A DNA stretch of 25,781 bases from Candidatus Limnocylindrales bacterium (lineage in GTDB: Bacteria; Chloroflexota; Limnocylindria; Limnocylindrales; CSP1-4). How positions within the stretch are numbered: the first letter of the stretch is position 1; each line of letters starts with the position of its first letter. Location of the stretch: contig JARLHH010000058.1 in assembly GCA_031292335.1 (NCBI GenBank), forward strand, positions 1 to 25,781. Reading direction: 5' to 3'. Under the pieces are notes generated by a model, which worked only from the letters and a program-made list of their open reading frames with translations, ran no database searches and was not told the origin of the DNA. Shown here one piece after another: positions 15,580 to 22,266 of this stretch. Position numbers and translations under genes: made by a program.

Positions 15580-15704
15580 CCCGGGGAGCCGCGGTCGGCC
15601 CTTCGGGGCACCGGCGCCACGCCGCGACACGGGGTTGGCGTTGCGGCTCCGGGCTCCCCGAACGTGGCAGCGGTCGGTTCGTGGCGGGCCGACCCGGGGC
15701 TTGG

Positions 15705-15710
15705 TACTGT
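15705..15710 (+). promoter_or_regulatory. Leaderless-type -10 box TACTGT
   Basis: TACTGT is followed by 7 nt and the ATG at 15718, with no Shine-Dalgarno site between. Confidence 0.5.
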
Positions 15711-15717
15711 CGCGTCG

Positions 15718-16629
15718 ATGCCCGCGACACCGCCCCACGCCGACGCGCCTGCCGTGCCCCCCGCGCTGCGGCGTGCCCTCGCCGGCGTCGCGGCCTTCGT
15801 GCTCGATGCCGACGGCGTGCTGGTCATGCAGGGCGCAGACCTGCCCGGCGCTCGGGCGGCCCTCGAGACGCTCCGCGCGCGGGGCATCCCGTTCCGGGTC
15901 GCCACGAACTACTCGTCGGCCCATCGAAGCACGCTCGCCGCGCGATTCCGGGCCGCCGGGCTGCCGGTCAGCGAGGATCGGATCGTCACCGCGGCGAGCG
16001 CAACCGCGGCGCTCACGGCCGCCCGGTATCCGGGCCGGCCACTCTTCGTGATCACGAAGCCGGATGGCCGCCGGGAGTTCGAGGGCCAGCAGCTCATGGG
16101 TTTCGACGACGCGGACGCGCCCGGCGCCCGGGCCGCTGCCGTCGTCATCGGGGACGGCGAGGATGACCTGAGCTACGCGAACCTCGACCGTGCCTTCCGG
16201 CTCATCCGCGGCGGAGCCGCGCTCCTCGCGATGCACCGGAACCCGTGGTGGTTCACGTCCCGAGGCCCGACCCTCGACAGCGGCGGGTTCGTGGCCGCGC
16301 TCGAGTATGCGACCGGGACCCGGGCGCTCATCTGCGGCAAGCCCGGCCCGATCATGTTTCGGGCGGCGCTGGCCGGCCTGGCCGCGGACCTCGGGCGCCG
16401 CGTCGCGGCGCGAGACGTTGCCATGGTCGGCGACGATCCGGTCCAGGACATCGCGGGTGCACGCCGGGTCGGCCTGCGCGGCATCCTGGTCCTGACCGGC
16501 AAGACGGACGCGGCCGCCGCCGCAGCGCTCGAGAACGCGGCGCCATCGGGAGTCGGGGCGCGCCGCTCGCGGGCGATCCCGGACGCGGTGGCGCCCTCGC
16601 TGGCGGACGTCGTCGCCGCGCTAGACTGA
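15718..16629 (+). CDS. HAD-superfamily IIA (NagD-like) phosphatase
   Basis: The product is 303 residues. HAD motif I is FVLDADGVL with nucleophile D30 and D32; motif II is VATNYSS (T63); motif III is the lysine in ICGKPGPIMF (K208); motif IV is VGDDPVQDI (D239, D240, D244). The cap between motifs II and III and the GKP sequence are those of the HAD-IIA group (NagD, phosphoglycolate and p-nitrophenyl phosphatases). It should dephosphorylate a small cytosolic metabolite; the substrate is unknown. The first 20 residues are a Pro/Ala-rich extension. ATG 15718 follows the -10 box. No operon partner: the next gene is 119 bp away with a possible terminator between. Confidence 0.85.
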   Translation: MPATPPHADAPAVPPALRRALAGVAAFVLDADGVLVMQGADLPGARAALETLRARGIPFRVATNYSSAHRSTLAARFRAAGLPVSEDRIVTAASATAALTAARYPGRPLFVITKPDGRREFEGQQLMGFDDADAPGARAAAVVIGDGEDDLSYANLDRAFRLIRGGAALLAMHRNPWWFTSRGPTLDSGGFVAALEYATGTRALICGKPGPIMFRAALAGLAADLGRRVAARDVAMVGDDPVQDIAGARRVGLRGILVLTGKTDAAAAAALENAAPSGVGARRSRAIPDAVAPSLADVVAALD

Positions 16630-16635
16630 CCGCCA

Positions 16636-16660
16636 CCGGACCGCAGCCTGCGGCATCCGG
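16636..16660 (+). terminator. Possible terminator hairpin after the HAD phosphatase gene
   Basis: CCGGA-CCGCA, loop GCC, then TGCGG-ca-TCCGG: about 10 pairs with a 2-nt bulge, starting 6 bp after the stop codon. No T-run follows. Confidence 0.35.
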
Positions 16661-16748
16661 GCGCCGTCCCGATCGTGCTCGCGGATCCATCCGCCACGAG
16701 GCGAGTCGGCGTCCGCCCCGCCGCTCCCGTGCCTGAGGGGGATCGCCG

Positions 16749-18314
16749 ATGACCGAGCGGATCAAGATCACGTACGCGACGCTCCGCAATGACAACGAGG
16801 AGCTGCACGCGCTGTACGAGGCGGGTGTCGCGCGAGCCAGGGCCCGCCTGGGCGCCCACCACCGGAACCTCGTCGACGGCGTCGCTCGCGACGGGGCAGG
16901 GACCTTCGAGCTACGCTCGCCGATCGACGACCGGGTGCTCGTGGGCACGTTCGCCAGGGGAACCGCCGGCGACGCCCGCGACGCGATCTCCGCGGCGAGG
17001 GCTGCCCAGCCGGCCTGGCGCGCGATGCCATGGCGAGAGCGCCTGGCCATCCTGCGGCGGGCGGCCGAGCTGATCTCCGAACGCCAGATGGAGTACGCGG
17101 CCGTCATGGCGATCGAGGTCGGCAAGAACCGCCTCGAGGCGCTCGGCGAGGTCGAGGAAGCCGCCGATCTCCTGCGCTATTACGCGGACATCTTCGAGCG
17201 CAACGACGGCTATGACCACCCGATGGACAACCTGGGGGACCCGGCGGTTCACACCCGCTCGATCCTCCGTCCGTTCGGGGTCTTCGCCGTCATCAGCCCG
17301 TTCAACTTCCCGATGGCGCTCGCCGCCGGCCCGACGGCAGGCGCCCTCGCCGGGGGCAACACCGTCGTCTTCAAGCCCGCCTCGGCCGGCGCGATGAGCG
17401 GCTCCCTGCTGGCCGAGACGCTCTCGGACGCGGGCATTCCGGCCGGCGTCTTCAACCTGGTCATGGGACCGGGCTCCACGGTCGGCGAGGAGCTCCAGGT
17501 CAACCCGGGCGTCGACGGGATCGTCTTCACCGGGTCGTTCGAGGTCGGCTTCGCGCTCTTCCAGCGCTTCTCCACGCGGTTCCCGCGGCCCTGCATCGTG
17601 GAGATGGGCGGCAAGAACCCGGCCATCGTCACCGCGCGAGCGGACCTCGAGGAGGCCGCCGAGGGAATCATGCGTTCGGCTTTCGGCTACGGCGGCCAGA
17701 AGTGCTCTGCCAACAGCCGGGTGTACGTGGAACGGCCGGTCCGTGACGAGCTCGTCCGCCTGCTGGCCCAGAAGACGGAGAAGATCACGATCGGGGACCC
17801 GCTGGAGCGCGAGAACTGGCTTGGCCCGCTGATCGACGCGAGCGCCGTGCAGCGCCACCAGCGGGCCGTGGCGGAGGCGCGCCGGGACGGCCGTGTCCAC
17901 GTGGGGGGAGAGCACCTGACCGAGGGCGATCTCGGCCACGGCTTCTACGTCGAGCCGACCGTCGTGGAGGTCCCGGCCGCGCACCGGCTCTTCCAGGATG
18001 AGCTGTTCGTGCCGCTGACCGCCGTCGCCGCGGTCGATTCACTCGACGAGGCGATCGCGCTCGCGAACGAGAGTCCGTTCGGCCTGACGGCCGGCGTCTA
18101 CAGCGAGGATCCCGGCGAGGTCGAGCGGTTCCTCGATCGCATCGAGGCGGGCGCCGTGTACGTGAACCGGCGCGCGGGCGCGACGACCGGCGCGTGGCCG
18201 GGCGTCCAGCCGTTCGGCGGCTGGAAGGCGTCGGGCAGCACCGGCAAGGCCGGTCTCTCGATGTACTACCCGGCCCAGTTCCTGCGCGAGCAGAGCCACA
18301 CCGTCGTCGACTGA
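16749..18314 (+). CDS. rocA: L-glutamate gamma-semialdehyde dehydrogenase (1-pyrroline-5-carboxylate dehydrogenase)
   Basis: Oxidises glutamate semialdehyde to glutamate with NAD(P)+, the last step of proline and ornithine/arginine catabolism. The product is 521 residues, the usual length of the stand-alone enzyme. Catalytic residues of the aldehyde dehydrogenase family are visible: N186 in SPFNFPMA, K209 in VVFKPAS, general base E285 in VEMGGKNP and nucleophile C319 in FGYGGQKCSANSRVYV. The GYGGQKCSA form is characteristic of the PutA/RocA branch. GAVYVNRRAGATTGA near the C-terminus also fits. ATG 16749 has GAGGGG 8 nt upstream. It is followed after 118 bp by an aminotransferase with its own promoter. 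A related semialdehyde dehydrogenase is possible if the neighbouring genes define a different substrate. Confidence 0.87.
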   Translation: MTERIKITYATLRNDNEELHALYEAGVARARARLGAHHRNLVDGVARDGAGTFELRSPIDDRVLVGTFARGTAGDARDAISAARAAQPAWRAMPWRERLAILRRAAELISERQMEYAAVMAIEVGKNRLEALGEVEEAADLLRYYADIFERNDGYDHPMDNLGDPAVHTRSILRPFGVFAVISPFNFPMALAAGPTAGALAGGNTVVFKPASAGAMSGSLLAETLSDAGIPAGVFNLVMGPGSTVGEELQVNPGVDGIVFTGSFEVGFALFQRFSTRFPRPCIVEMGGKNPAIVTARADLEEAAEGIMRSAFGYGGQKCSANSRVYVERPVRDELVRLLAQKTEKITIGDPLERENWLGPLIDASAVQRHQRAVAEARRDGRVHVGGEHLTEGDLGHGFYVEPTVVEVPAAHRLFQDELFVPLTAVAAVDSLDEAIALANESPFGLTAGVYSEDPGEVERFLDRIEAGAVYVNRRAGATTGAWPGVQPFGGWKASGSTGKAGLSMYYPAQFLREQSHTVVD

Positions 18315-18340
18315 CCTCCCGCCGCCACCTCGGGCCCGGC

Positions 18341-18346
18341 TATACT
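18341..18346 (+). promoter_or_regulatory. -10 box TATACT of the aminotransferase/CoA-transferase operon
   Basis: TATACT would start transcription near 18353 and leave a leader of about 80 nt with a Shine-Dalgarno site, unlike the leaderless genes elsewhere. No clear -35. A second, weaker box TACTTT lies at 18365-18370. Confidence 0.45.
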
Positions 18347-18361
18347 CGCGGTATCCAGTCT

Positions 18362-18376
18362 GCATACTTTCTATGC
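18362..18376 (+). promoter_or_regulatory. Candidate operator GCATA-N5-TATGC
   Basis: A perfect 5-bp inverted repeat with a 5-bp centre lies about 10-24 bp downstream of the predicted transcription start, in an unusually AT-rich patch. A second, looser pair GTAT-N9-ATAC (18351-18367) overlaps it. A repressor bound here would block the operon. No regulator gene is adjacent. Confidence 0.35.
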
Positions 18377-18432
18377 GTCCGAACCGGGAGCCAGTCCGCG
18401 GCCGAACGCCCGCCGTCGCCGGGAGGTACACG

Positions 18433-19758
18433 ATGAGCCACGTGGCGGTCCGCGAAGTCGATCCGGTCGACGCGTCCGCGGTGCCGGACGCGGGGTTCGA
18501 CGCGCCCCACCTCGTGACGGAGCTTCCGGGCCCGAAGGCCCGCGCCCACATCGCATTCGACGAGCGCTACACCTCACCGTCGCTGCCGCGCGCCTACCCG
18601 ATCGTGCCCGTCCGCGGACGCGGGTCGGTCATCGAGGACATCGACGGCAACCGGTTCCTCGACTTCTGCGCGGGGATCGCAGTCAACGCGACCGGCCACG
18701 CGCACCCCCGCGTGGTGGCGGCGATCGCCCAGCAGGCCGCGGAGCTGCTCCACTACAGCGCCTCGGACTTCTACCTGCCGATCTACGCGCACCTGGCGGC
18801 GGAGCTGGAGCGGATCTCGCCCTTCCACGGCCCAAGCCGGGTCTTCCTGGGCAACTCGGGGACCGAGGTCGTGGAGGCCGCGATCAAGCTGGCCCGCTAT
18901 TGGACCGGGCGACCCTACGTGGTCGGCTTCCTGGGGGGCTTCCACGGTCGCACGTACGGGAGCGTCAGCCTGACGGCGTCCAAGGCCAAGTATCACGCCC
19001 ATTTTGGCCCGCTGCTGCCGGGCGTCTACCACGTGCCATTCGGGTCGGCGGGCCTCGACGAGCTCGAGCAGCGCGTCTTCCATCGCCTCGTGCCCGCGAA
19101 CGAGGTCGCCGCGATCGTCGTCGAGCCGATCCAGGGCGAAGGCGGAATCCAGGTCCCGGACGACGCGTTCCTTCCCCGCCTGCGCCGGATCTGCGATCAG
19201 CACGGGATCCTGCTCGTGGCCGACGAGGTGCAGAGCGGCATGGGCCGGACCGGGCGGATGTGGGCCGTCCAGCACTGGGGCGTCGAGCCGGACGTCATCC
19301 TGACCGCCAAGGGGCTTGCCTCCGGGATGCCGATCGGCGCGATGATCGCCCGGGAGCACCTGATGACGTGGTCGGCGGGAGCGCATGGTTCCACCTTCGG
19401 CGGCAACCCGGTGAGCTGCGCGGCGGCGCTGGCCACGATCATGCTCCTCGAGGACGGCCTGATCGAGAACGCGGCCGAGCGCGGCGAGCAGGTCCGGGCC
19501 GCGCTGCGGCCACTCCTGGCAGCGTTCCCTGAGCATGTCCGGGACGTGCGGGGCAAGGGGCTCCTCGTCGGTGTCCAGTTCGACTCGGGTGCCACGGCCG
19601 CGGCCGTTGAGCACGCCGCGTTCGAACGCGGGCTGATGGTGCTCACGGCCGGAGATGACGTCGTGCGGATCTCGCCGCCGCTCGTCATCACCGAGCGCGA
19701 GACGGCCACCGGCTGCCGGGTCTTCGCGGAGGCCGTCGCCGCCGTCGCCGGCCGCTGA
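18433..19758 (+). CDS. Class-III PLP aminotransferase (4-aminobutyrate/ornithine/omega-amino acid type)
   Basis: The product is 441 residues. The fold-type I signature is complete: G-N-S-G-T-E (140-145) for the cofactor phosphate, HGRTYGS (171-177), E231 in VVEPIQGEGG, D264 in LLVADEVQSGMGRTG and the Schiff-base lysine K293 in TAKGLASGMPIG. Class-III enzymes move the terminal amino group of GABA, 5-aminovalerate, ornithine, lysine or acetylornithine to 2-oxoglutarate. ATG 18433 is chosen for its strong Shine-Dalgarno site GGGAGG 6 nt upstream; ATG 18373 would add 20 residues without homology. Next to a RocA-like dehydrogenase, ornithine aminotransferase is one reading; with the CoA-transferase genes 9 bp downstream, GABA or 5-aminovalerate is another. 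Confidence 0.87.
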   Translation: MSHVAVREVDPVDASAVPDAGFDAPHLVTELPGPKARAHIAFDERYTSPSLPRAYPIVPVRGRGSVIEDIDGNRFLDFCAGIAVNATGHAHPRVVAAIAQQAAELLHYSASDFYLPIYAHLAAELERISPFHGPSRVFLGNSGTEVVEAAIKLARYWTGRPYVVGFLGGFHGRTYGSVSLTASKAKYHAHFGPLLPGVYHVPFGSAGLDELEQRVFHRLVPANEVAAIVVEPIQGEGGIQVPDDAFLPRLRRICDQHGILLVADEVQSGMGRTGRMWAVQHWGVEPDVILTAKGLASGMPIGAMIAREHLMTWSAGAHGSTFGGNPVSCAAALATIMLLEDGLIENAAERGEQVRAALRPLLAAFPEHVRDVRGKGLLVGVQFDSGATAAAVEHAAFERGLMVLTAGDDVVRISPPLVITERETATGCRVFAEAVAAVAGR

Positions 19759-19767
19759 GGCGTCCCG

Positions 19768-20688
19768 GTGTCCGGCTCCAAGGTCGCCAGCATGCGCGAC
19801 GCCATCGCAACGCTCGTCTGCGACGGCGATACGGTCGCGATCGAGGGCTTCACGCACCTGATCAGCTTCGCCGCTGGTCACGAGATCATTAGGCAGCGCC
19901 GCCGCGATCTCGTGCTTGCCCGGATGACGCCGGACCTGATCTACGACCAGATGGTGGCGGCCGGCGTCGCCCGCAGGCTGATCTTCAGTTGGCTCGGCAA
20001 TCCCGGCGTCGGCGGGCTGAATGCCATCCGACGCGTCACCGAGGGCGCCGACGCCTCGCTCGAGCTGGAGGAGTACAGCCACTTCGGGATGGTGGCGCGC
20101 TACACGGCCGGCGCGGCGAACCTCCCCTTCATGCCGCTGCGCTCCTACTTCGAGTCGGACCTGCCGCGGGTCAATCCGCTGATCCGGCCGATCGCGAGCC
20201 CGTACGGCGATGGCACCGTCTACGCGGTGCCGCCACTCAAGCCGGACGTCACGGTGATCCATGCCCAGCGCGCGGACGCCGCCGGCAACACGCAGGTCTG
20301 GGGGCTGCTCGGTTGCCAGAAGGAGGCGGCGTTCGCGGCGCGGCGGGTGATCGTGGTCGTGGAGGAGCTCGTCGACGAAGCCGTGATCCGGGCGGATCCC
20401 AACCGGACCATCGTGCCCGGCATCGTCGTCGATGCCGTGGTGGTGGAGCCGTGGGGAGCCCACCCGTCCTACGTCCAGGGACGCTACGACCGGGATAACC
20501 GCTTCTACCGGGACTGGGACCCGATCAGCCGGGACCCCGCCGCCACCGACGCGTGGCTGCGCGAGTGGGTCTACGACCTGGACGGCCGCGCGGCCTACGC
20601 CGAGAAGCTCGGCCAGGAGCGCCTCGACTCGCTCCGGCCCAGTGGTTCCGCGCCCTCGGGCGCCGTCGACTACGGGGAGTACCGCTGA
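19768..20688 (+). CDS. CoA-transferase family I, subunit A (glutaconate CoA-transferase/IpdA-like)
   Basis: The product is 306 residues. It opens with SKVASMRDAIATLVCDGDTVAIEGFTHL in two stretches that match the start of GctA-type alpha subunits. It also has the conserved GNPGVGGLNAIRR and HFGMVARYTAGAANLPFMP sections that distinguish the GctA/IpdA branch from the shorter 3-oxoacid CoA-transferase A subunits. GTG 19768 is 9 bp after the aminotransferase stop, with GAGGCG upstream; ATG 19792 is an alternative that removes 8 residues. The stop overlaps the start of subunit B (TGATG). Known members transfer CoA to glutaconate and related dicarboxylates, or in IpdAB hydrolyse a ring-derived CoA ester, so the acceptor must be established separately. 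Confidence 0.85.
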   Translation: MSGSKVASMRDAIATLVCDGDTVAIEGFTHLISFAAGHEIIRQRRRDLVLARMTPDLIYDQMVAAGVARRLIFSWLGNPGVGGLNAIRRVTEGADASLELEEYSHFGMVARYTAGAANLPFMPLRSYFESDLPRVNPLIRPIASPYGDGTVYAVPPLKPDVTVIHAQRADAAGNTQVWGLLGCQKEAAFAARRVIVVVEELVDEAVIRADPNRTIVPGIVVDAVVVEPWGAHPSYVQGRYDRDNRFYRDWDPISRDPAATDAWLREWVYDLDGRAAYAEKLGQERLDSLRPSGSAPSGAVDYGEYR

Positions 20689-21494
20689 TGACGGCAGGGC
20701 GGCCGGGCACCGGCGGCGCGGACGCCGGCTTCACGAAGTCCGAGATGATGATCGTCGCCGCTGCCCGCGAGCTCGCCGGCCAGCGCGTCTGCTTCGTCGG
20801 CGTCGGCCTCCCGAACATCGCGGTCAATCTCGCCAAACGGACCGTTGCCCCGGAGATGGAGCTGGTCTACGAGGCCGGCGTATTCGGCGCTCGGCCGGCG
20901 CGCCTGCCGCTCTCGATCGGCGACCCCACCATCGTGACCGGCGCCACGGCCGTCACGAGCATGTGGGAGCTGTTCGCCTACTACCTGCAGGGCGGCCTGA
21001 TCGACGTGGGCTTCCTGGGCGCCGCCCAGATCGACCGGTTCGGCAACATCAACACCACCGTGATCGGGGACTACACCCGGCCGAAGACCCGGCTGCCCGG
21101 GTCGGGCGGCGCCTGCGAGATCGCCATCAACGCGCGCCAGATCTTCGTGATCATGCGCCAGTCCGCGCGCTCGTTCGTGGACCGGATCGACTTCCGGACC
21201 TCGCCGGGGAACCTCGGGGGCGCGGAGAAGTCGGAGCGGATCCGGCGCGAGCAGGGCTGGCTGGGCCGGGGCCCGTCCGTCGTGGTCACGGACCTCGGGA
21301 TCTGGCACTTCGACGAGACCGGCGAGATGCGCCTGGACTTCCTCCACCCGGGCGCCACGCTCGACGAGGTCCGCGCGACGCTCGGCTGGGCGCCGCACGT
21401 CTCCGCCTCGCTGGCGCCCACGCCCGCGCCGACGGAGGAGGAGCTCCGCCTCATCCGCGACGAGCTGGACCCGGAGGGGATGTACACGAAGTAA
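20688..21494 (+). CDS. CoA-transferase family I, subunit B (glutaconate CoA-transferase/IpdB-like)
   Basis: The product is 268 residues. It has FVGVGLPNIAVNLAKR near the start and E62 in YEAGVFGARP, placed like the catalytic glutamate of GctB-type beta subunits, which forms the acyl-glutamyl and then CoA-thioester intermediate. IDVGFLGAAQIDRFGNINTT and LPGSGGACEIA are further family signatures. In IpdB-type proteins the glutamate is replaced, so its presence here would favour true transferase activity; I offer that with caution. ATG 20688 overlaps the stop of subunit A by one base. The gene is the last of its operon and ends before a repeated palindromic region and the convergent stress-protein gene. 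Confidence 0.85.
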   Translation: MTAGRPGTGGADAGFTKSEMMIVAAARELAGQRVCFVGVGLPNIAVNLAKRTVAPEMELVYEAGVFGARPARLPLSIGDPTIVTGATAVTSMWELFAYYLQGGLIDVGFLGAAQIDRFGNINTTVIGDYTRPKTRLPGSGGACEIAINARQIFVIMRQSARSFVDRIDFRTSPGNLGGAEKSERIRREQGWLGRGPSVVVTDLGIWHFDETGEMRLDFLHPGATLDEVRATLGWAPHVSASLAPTPAPTEEELRLIRDELDPEGMYTK

Positions 21495-21513
21495 GGGAGC
21501 GGCGCCCGGCGCC

Positions 21514-21548
21514 ACGGGCTCGCCCGCGACCGCGACGGGCTGGCCCGC
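21514..21548. terminator. Tandem palindromes between convergent genes, probable bidirectional terminator
   Basis: Two near-identical units ACGGGCTcGCCCGC (21514-21527) and ACGGGCTgGCCCGC (21535-21548) lie 21 bp apart; each contains the arms CGGGC and GCCCG. They fill the 53-bp gap between the stops of CoA-transferase subunit B and the stress-protein gene. No T-run. Confidence 0.45.
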
Positions 21549-21964
21549 TAGCTCGACGGGCTGGAGAGAACGTGCGTGGGCCGCACGACCATCACCGGGC
21601 ACCCGGCGTGCCGGACCACGTGGTCGGAGACGCTGCCCAGGAAGAGTCGCCCGACCGCGCCGCGCTCGTGGGTGCCCACCACGATCAGGTCAGCGTGCTC
21701 GGCTGCCGCGGCCTCCACGATCGCTTCGCCGGCGTCGCCATCCCAGGTCATGCCGGCAGCGTTGGCGCCCGCGGCGCGTGCGCGCTGGGCGACGCGCTCC
21801 ACTGCGAGGACGCGGGCGGACCGGACCTCGGGCGAACCGGAGCACGCGGAGACCACGATCAACCGGCTGCCCAGCCGCGCCGCCAGCTCGATCGCCTGCT
21901 CCTCCGCGGCGTGGGACGCGCGCGAGGCATCGGTCGCGAGAAGGATCGTCTCGATTCGGGACAT
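21548..21964 (-). CDS. Universal stress protein (UspA family)
   Basis: The product is 138 residues and starts SRIETILLATDASRAS, the typical beta1 strand and loop of UspA. HADLIVVGTHERGAVGRLFL then GSVSDHVVRHAGCPVMVV form the C-terminal nucleotide-binding motif. The consensus G-2x-G-9x-G-(S/T) is present except that the second glycine is Glu (GTHE), so ATP binding may be altered. ATG 21964 has GGAG nearby and AGGAGG slightly far upstream; longer forms up to 22189 have no homology. The gene is divergent from a DosS/DosR-like pair. In mycobacteria several Usp proteins belong to the DosR regulon, which suggests that this one is regulated by its neighbours. Confidence 0.88.
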   Translation of the reverse strand: MSRIETILLATDASRASHAAEEQAIELAARLGSRLIVVSACSGSPEVRSARVLAVERVAQRARAAGANAAGMTWDGDAGEAIVEAAAAEHADLIVVGTHERGAVGRLFLGSVSDHVVRHAGCPVMVVRPTHVLSSPSS

Positions 21965-22266
21965 CGGTCTCCGCGGCCTCCTGCGGATCGCCGGGACGGC
22001 GTTCGCTACCCGCCCGGGTACCTCGCTGCGAGGGCTGTTGCGCTGCGCCGGGCTGCCGAGGTGGAAGGGCCGGACGCATCGTGGCTCGCCACGCCATCCA
22101 TGAGGCGGCATGCTACCTGCCCGGAGGCCCGCCCCCGATGGGGCATTTGTCACAATCGGGCGGGTCCGAGGGGCAAAACATATGCGCATGCGTGCACCAA
22201 GGGTCCGCCGCCGCGCGGCCCGCGCGCGGTCGGCGCCGCGTGCCTCCGCCTGCTACGCTCGCGGCT
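21965..22266. other. 302-bp divergent intergenic region between usp and the sensor kinase gene
   Basis: I see no gene here. It holds a 14-bp palindrome TACCCG-CC-CGGGTA (22007-22020), 43 bp before the usp start. A small hairpin GCCCC-CGAT-GGGGC (22131-22144) is followed by ATTTGT. There is a spaced pair CCCGAT/ATCGGG (22134-22139 and 22155-22160) and an AT-richer patch around 22174-22190 with the palindrome ATGCGCAT. GGGAC-N4-TTCGC at 21993-22006 is a weak match to the core of the DosR box. The promoter of the kinase is listed separately; that of usp is not clear. Confidence 0.4.
22254..22259 (+). promoter_or_regulatory. Leaderless-type -10 box TACGCT of the sensor kinase gene
   Basis: TACGCT is followed by 7 nt and the GTG at 22267, which fixes the start in a frame that stays open upstream. 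Confidence 0.5.

Noticed and set aside
18574..20463. A 629-codon minus-strand open frame opposite the aminotransferase and CoA-transferase genes
   Set aside because: His/Arg/Asp-rich shadow sequence; the plus-strand genes have complete catalytic motifs.
10298..21562. A 15-bp exact match, gctagctcgacgggc, at the 3' ends of deformylase (10297-10311) and usp (21547-21561)
   Set aside because: Both genes end in codons for Pro-Ser-Ser plus TAG; one 15-mer match in 25 kb of GC-rich DNA is within chance, and no flanking similarity is seen.
21993..22006. GGGAC-N4-TTCGC as a DosR box upstream of usp
   Set aside because: Only the left half-site matches well; the central and right parts do not fit the known consensus, so I do not list it as a separate site.
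22131..22150. Hairpin plus ATTTGT as an intrinsic terminator
   Set aside because: It lies upstream of both divergent genes, with no plus-strand gene before it to terminate, and the stem is only 5 bp.
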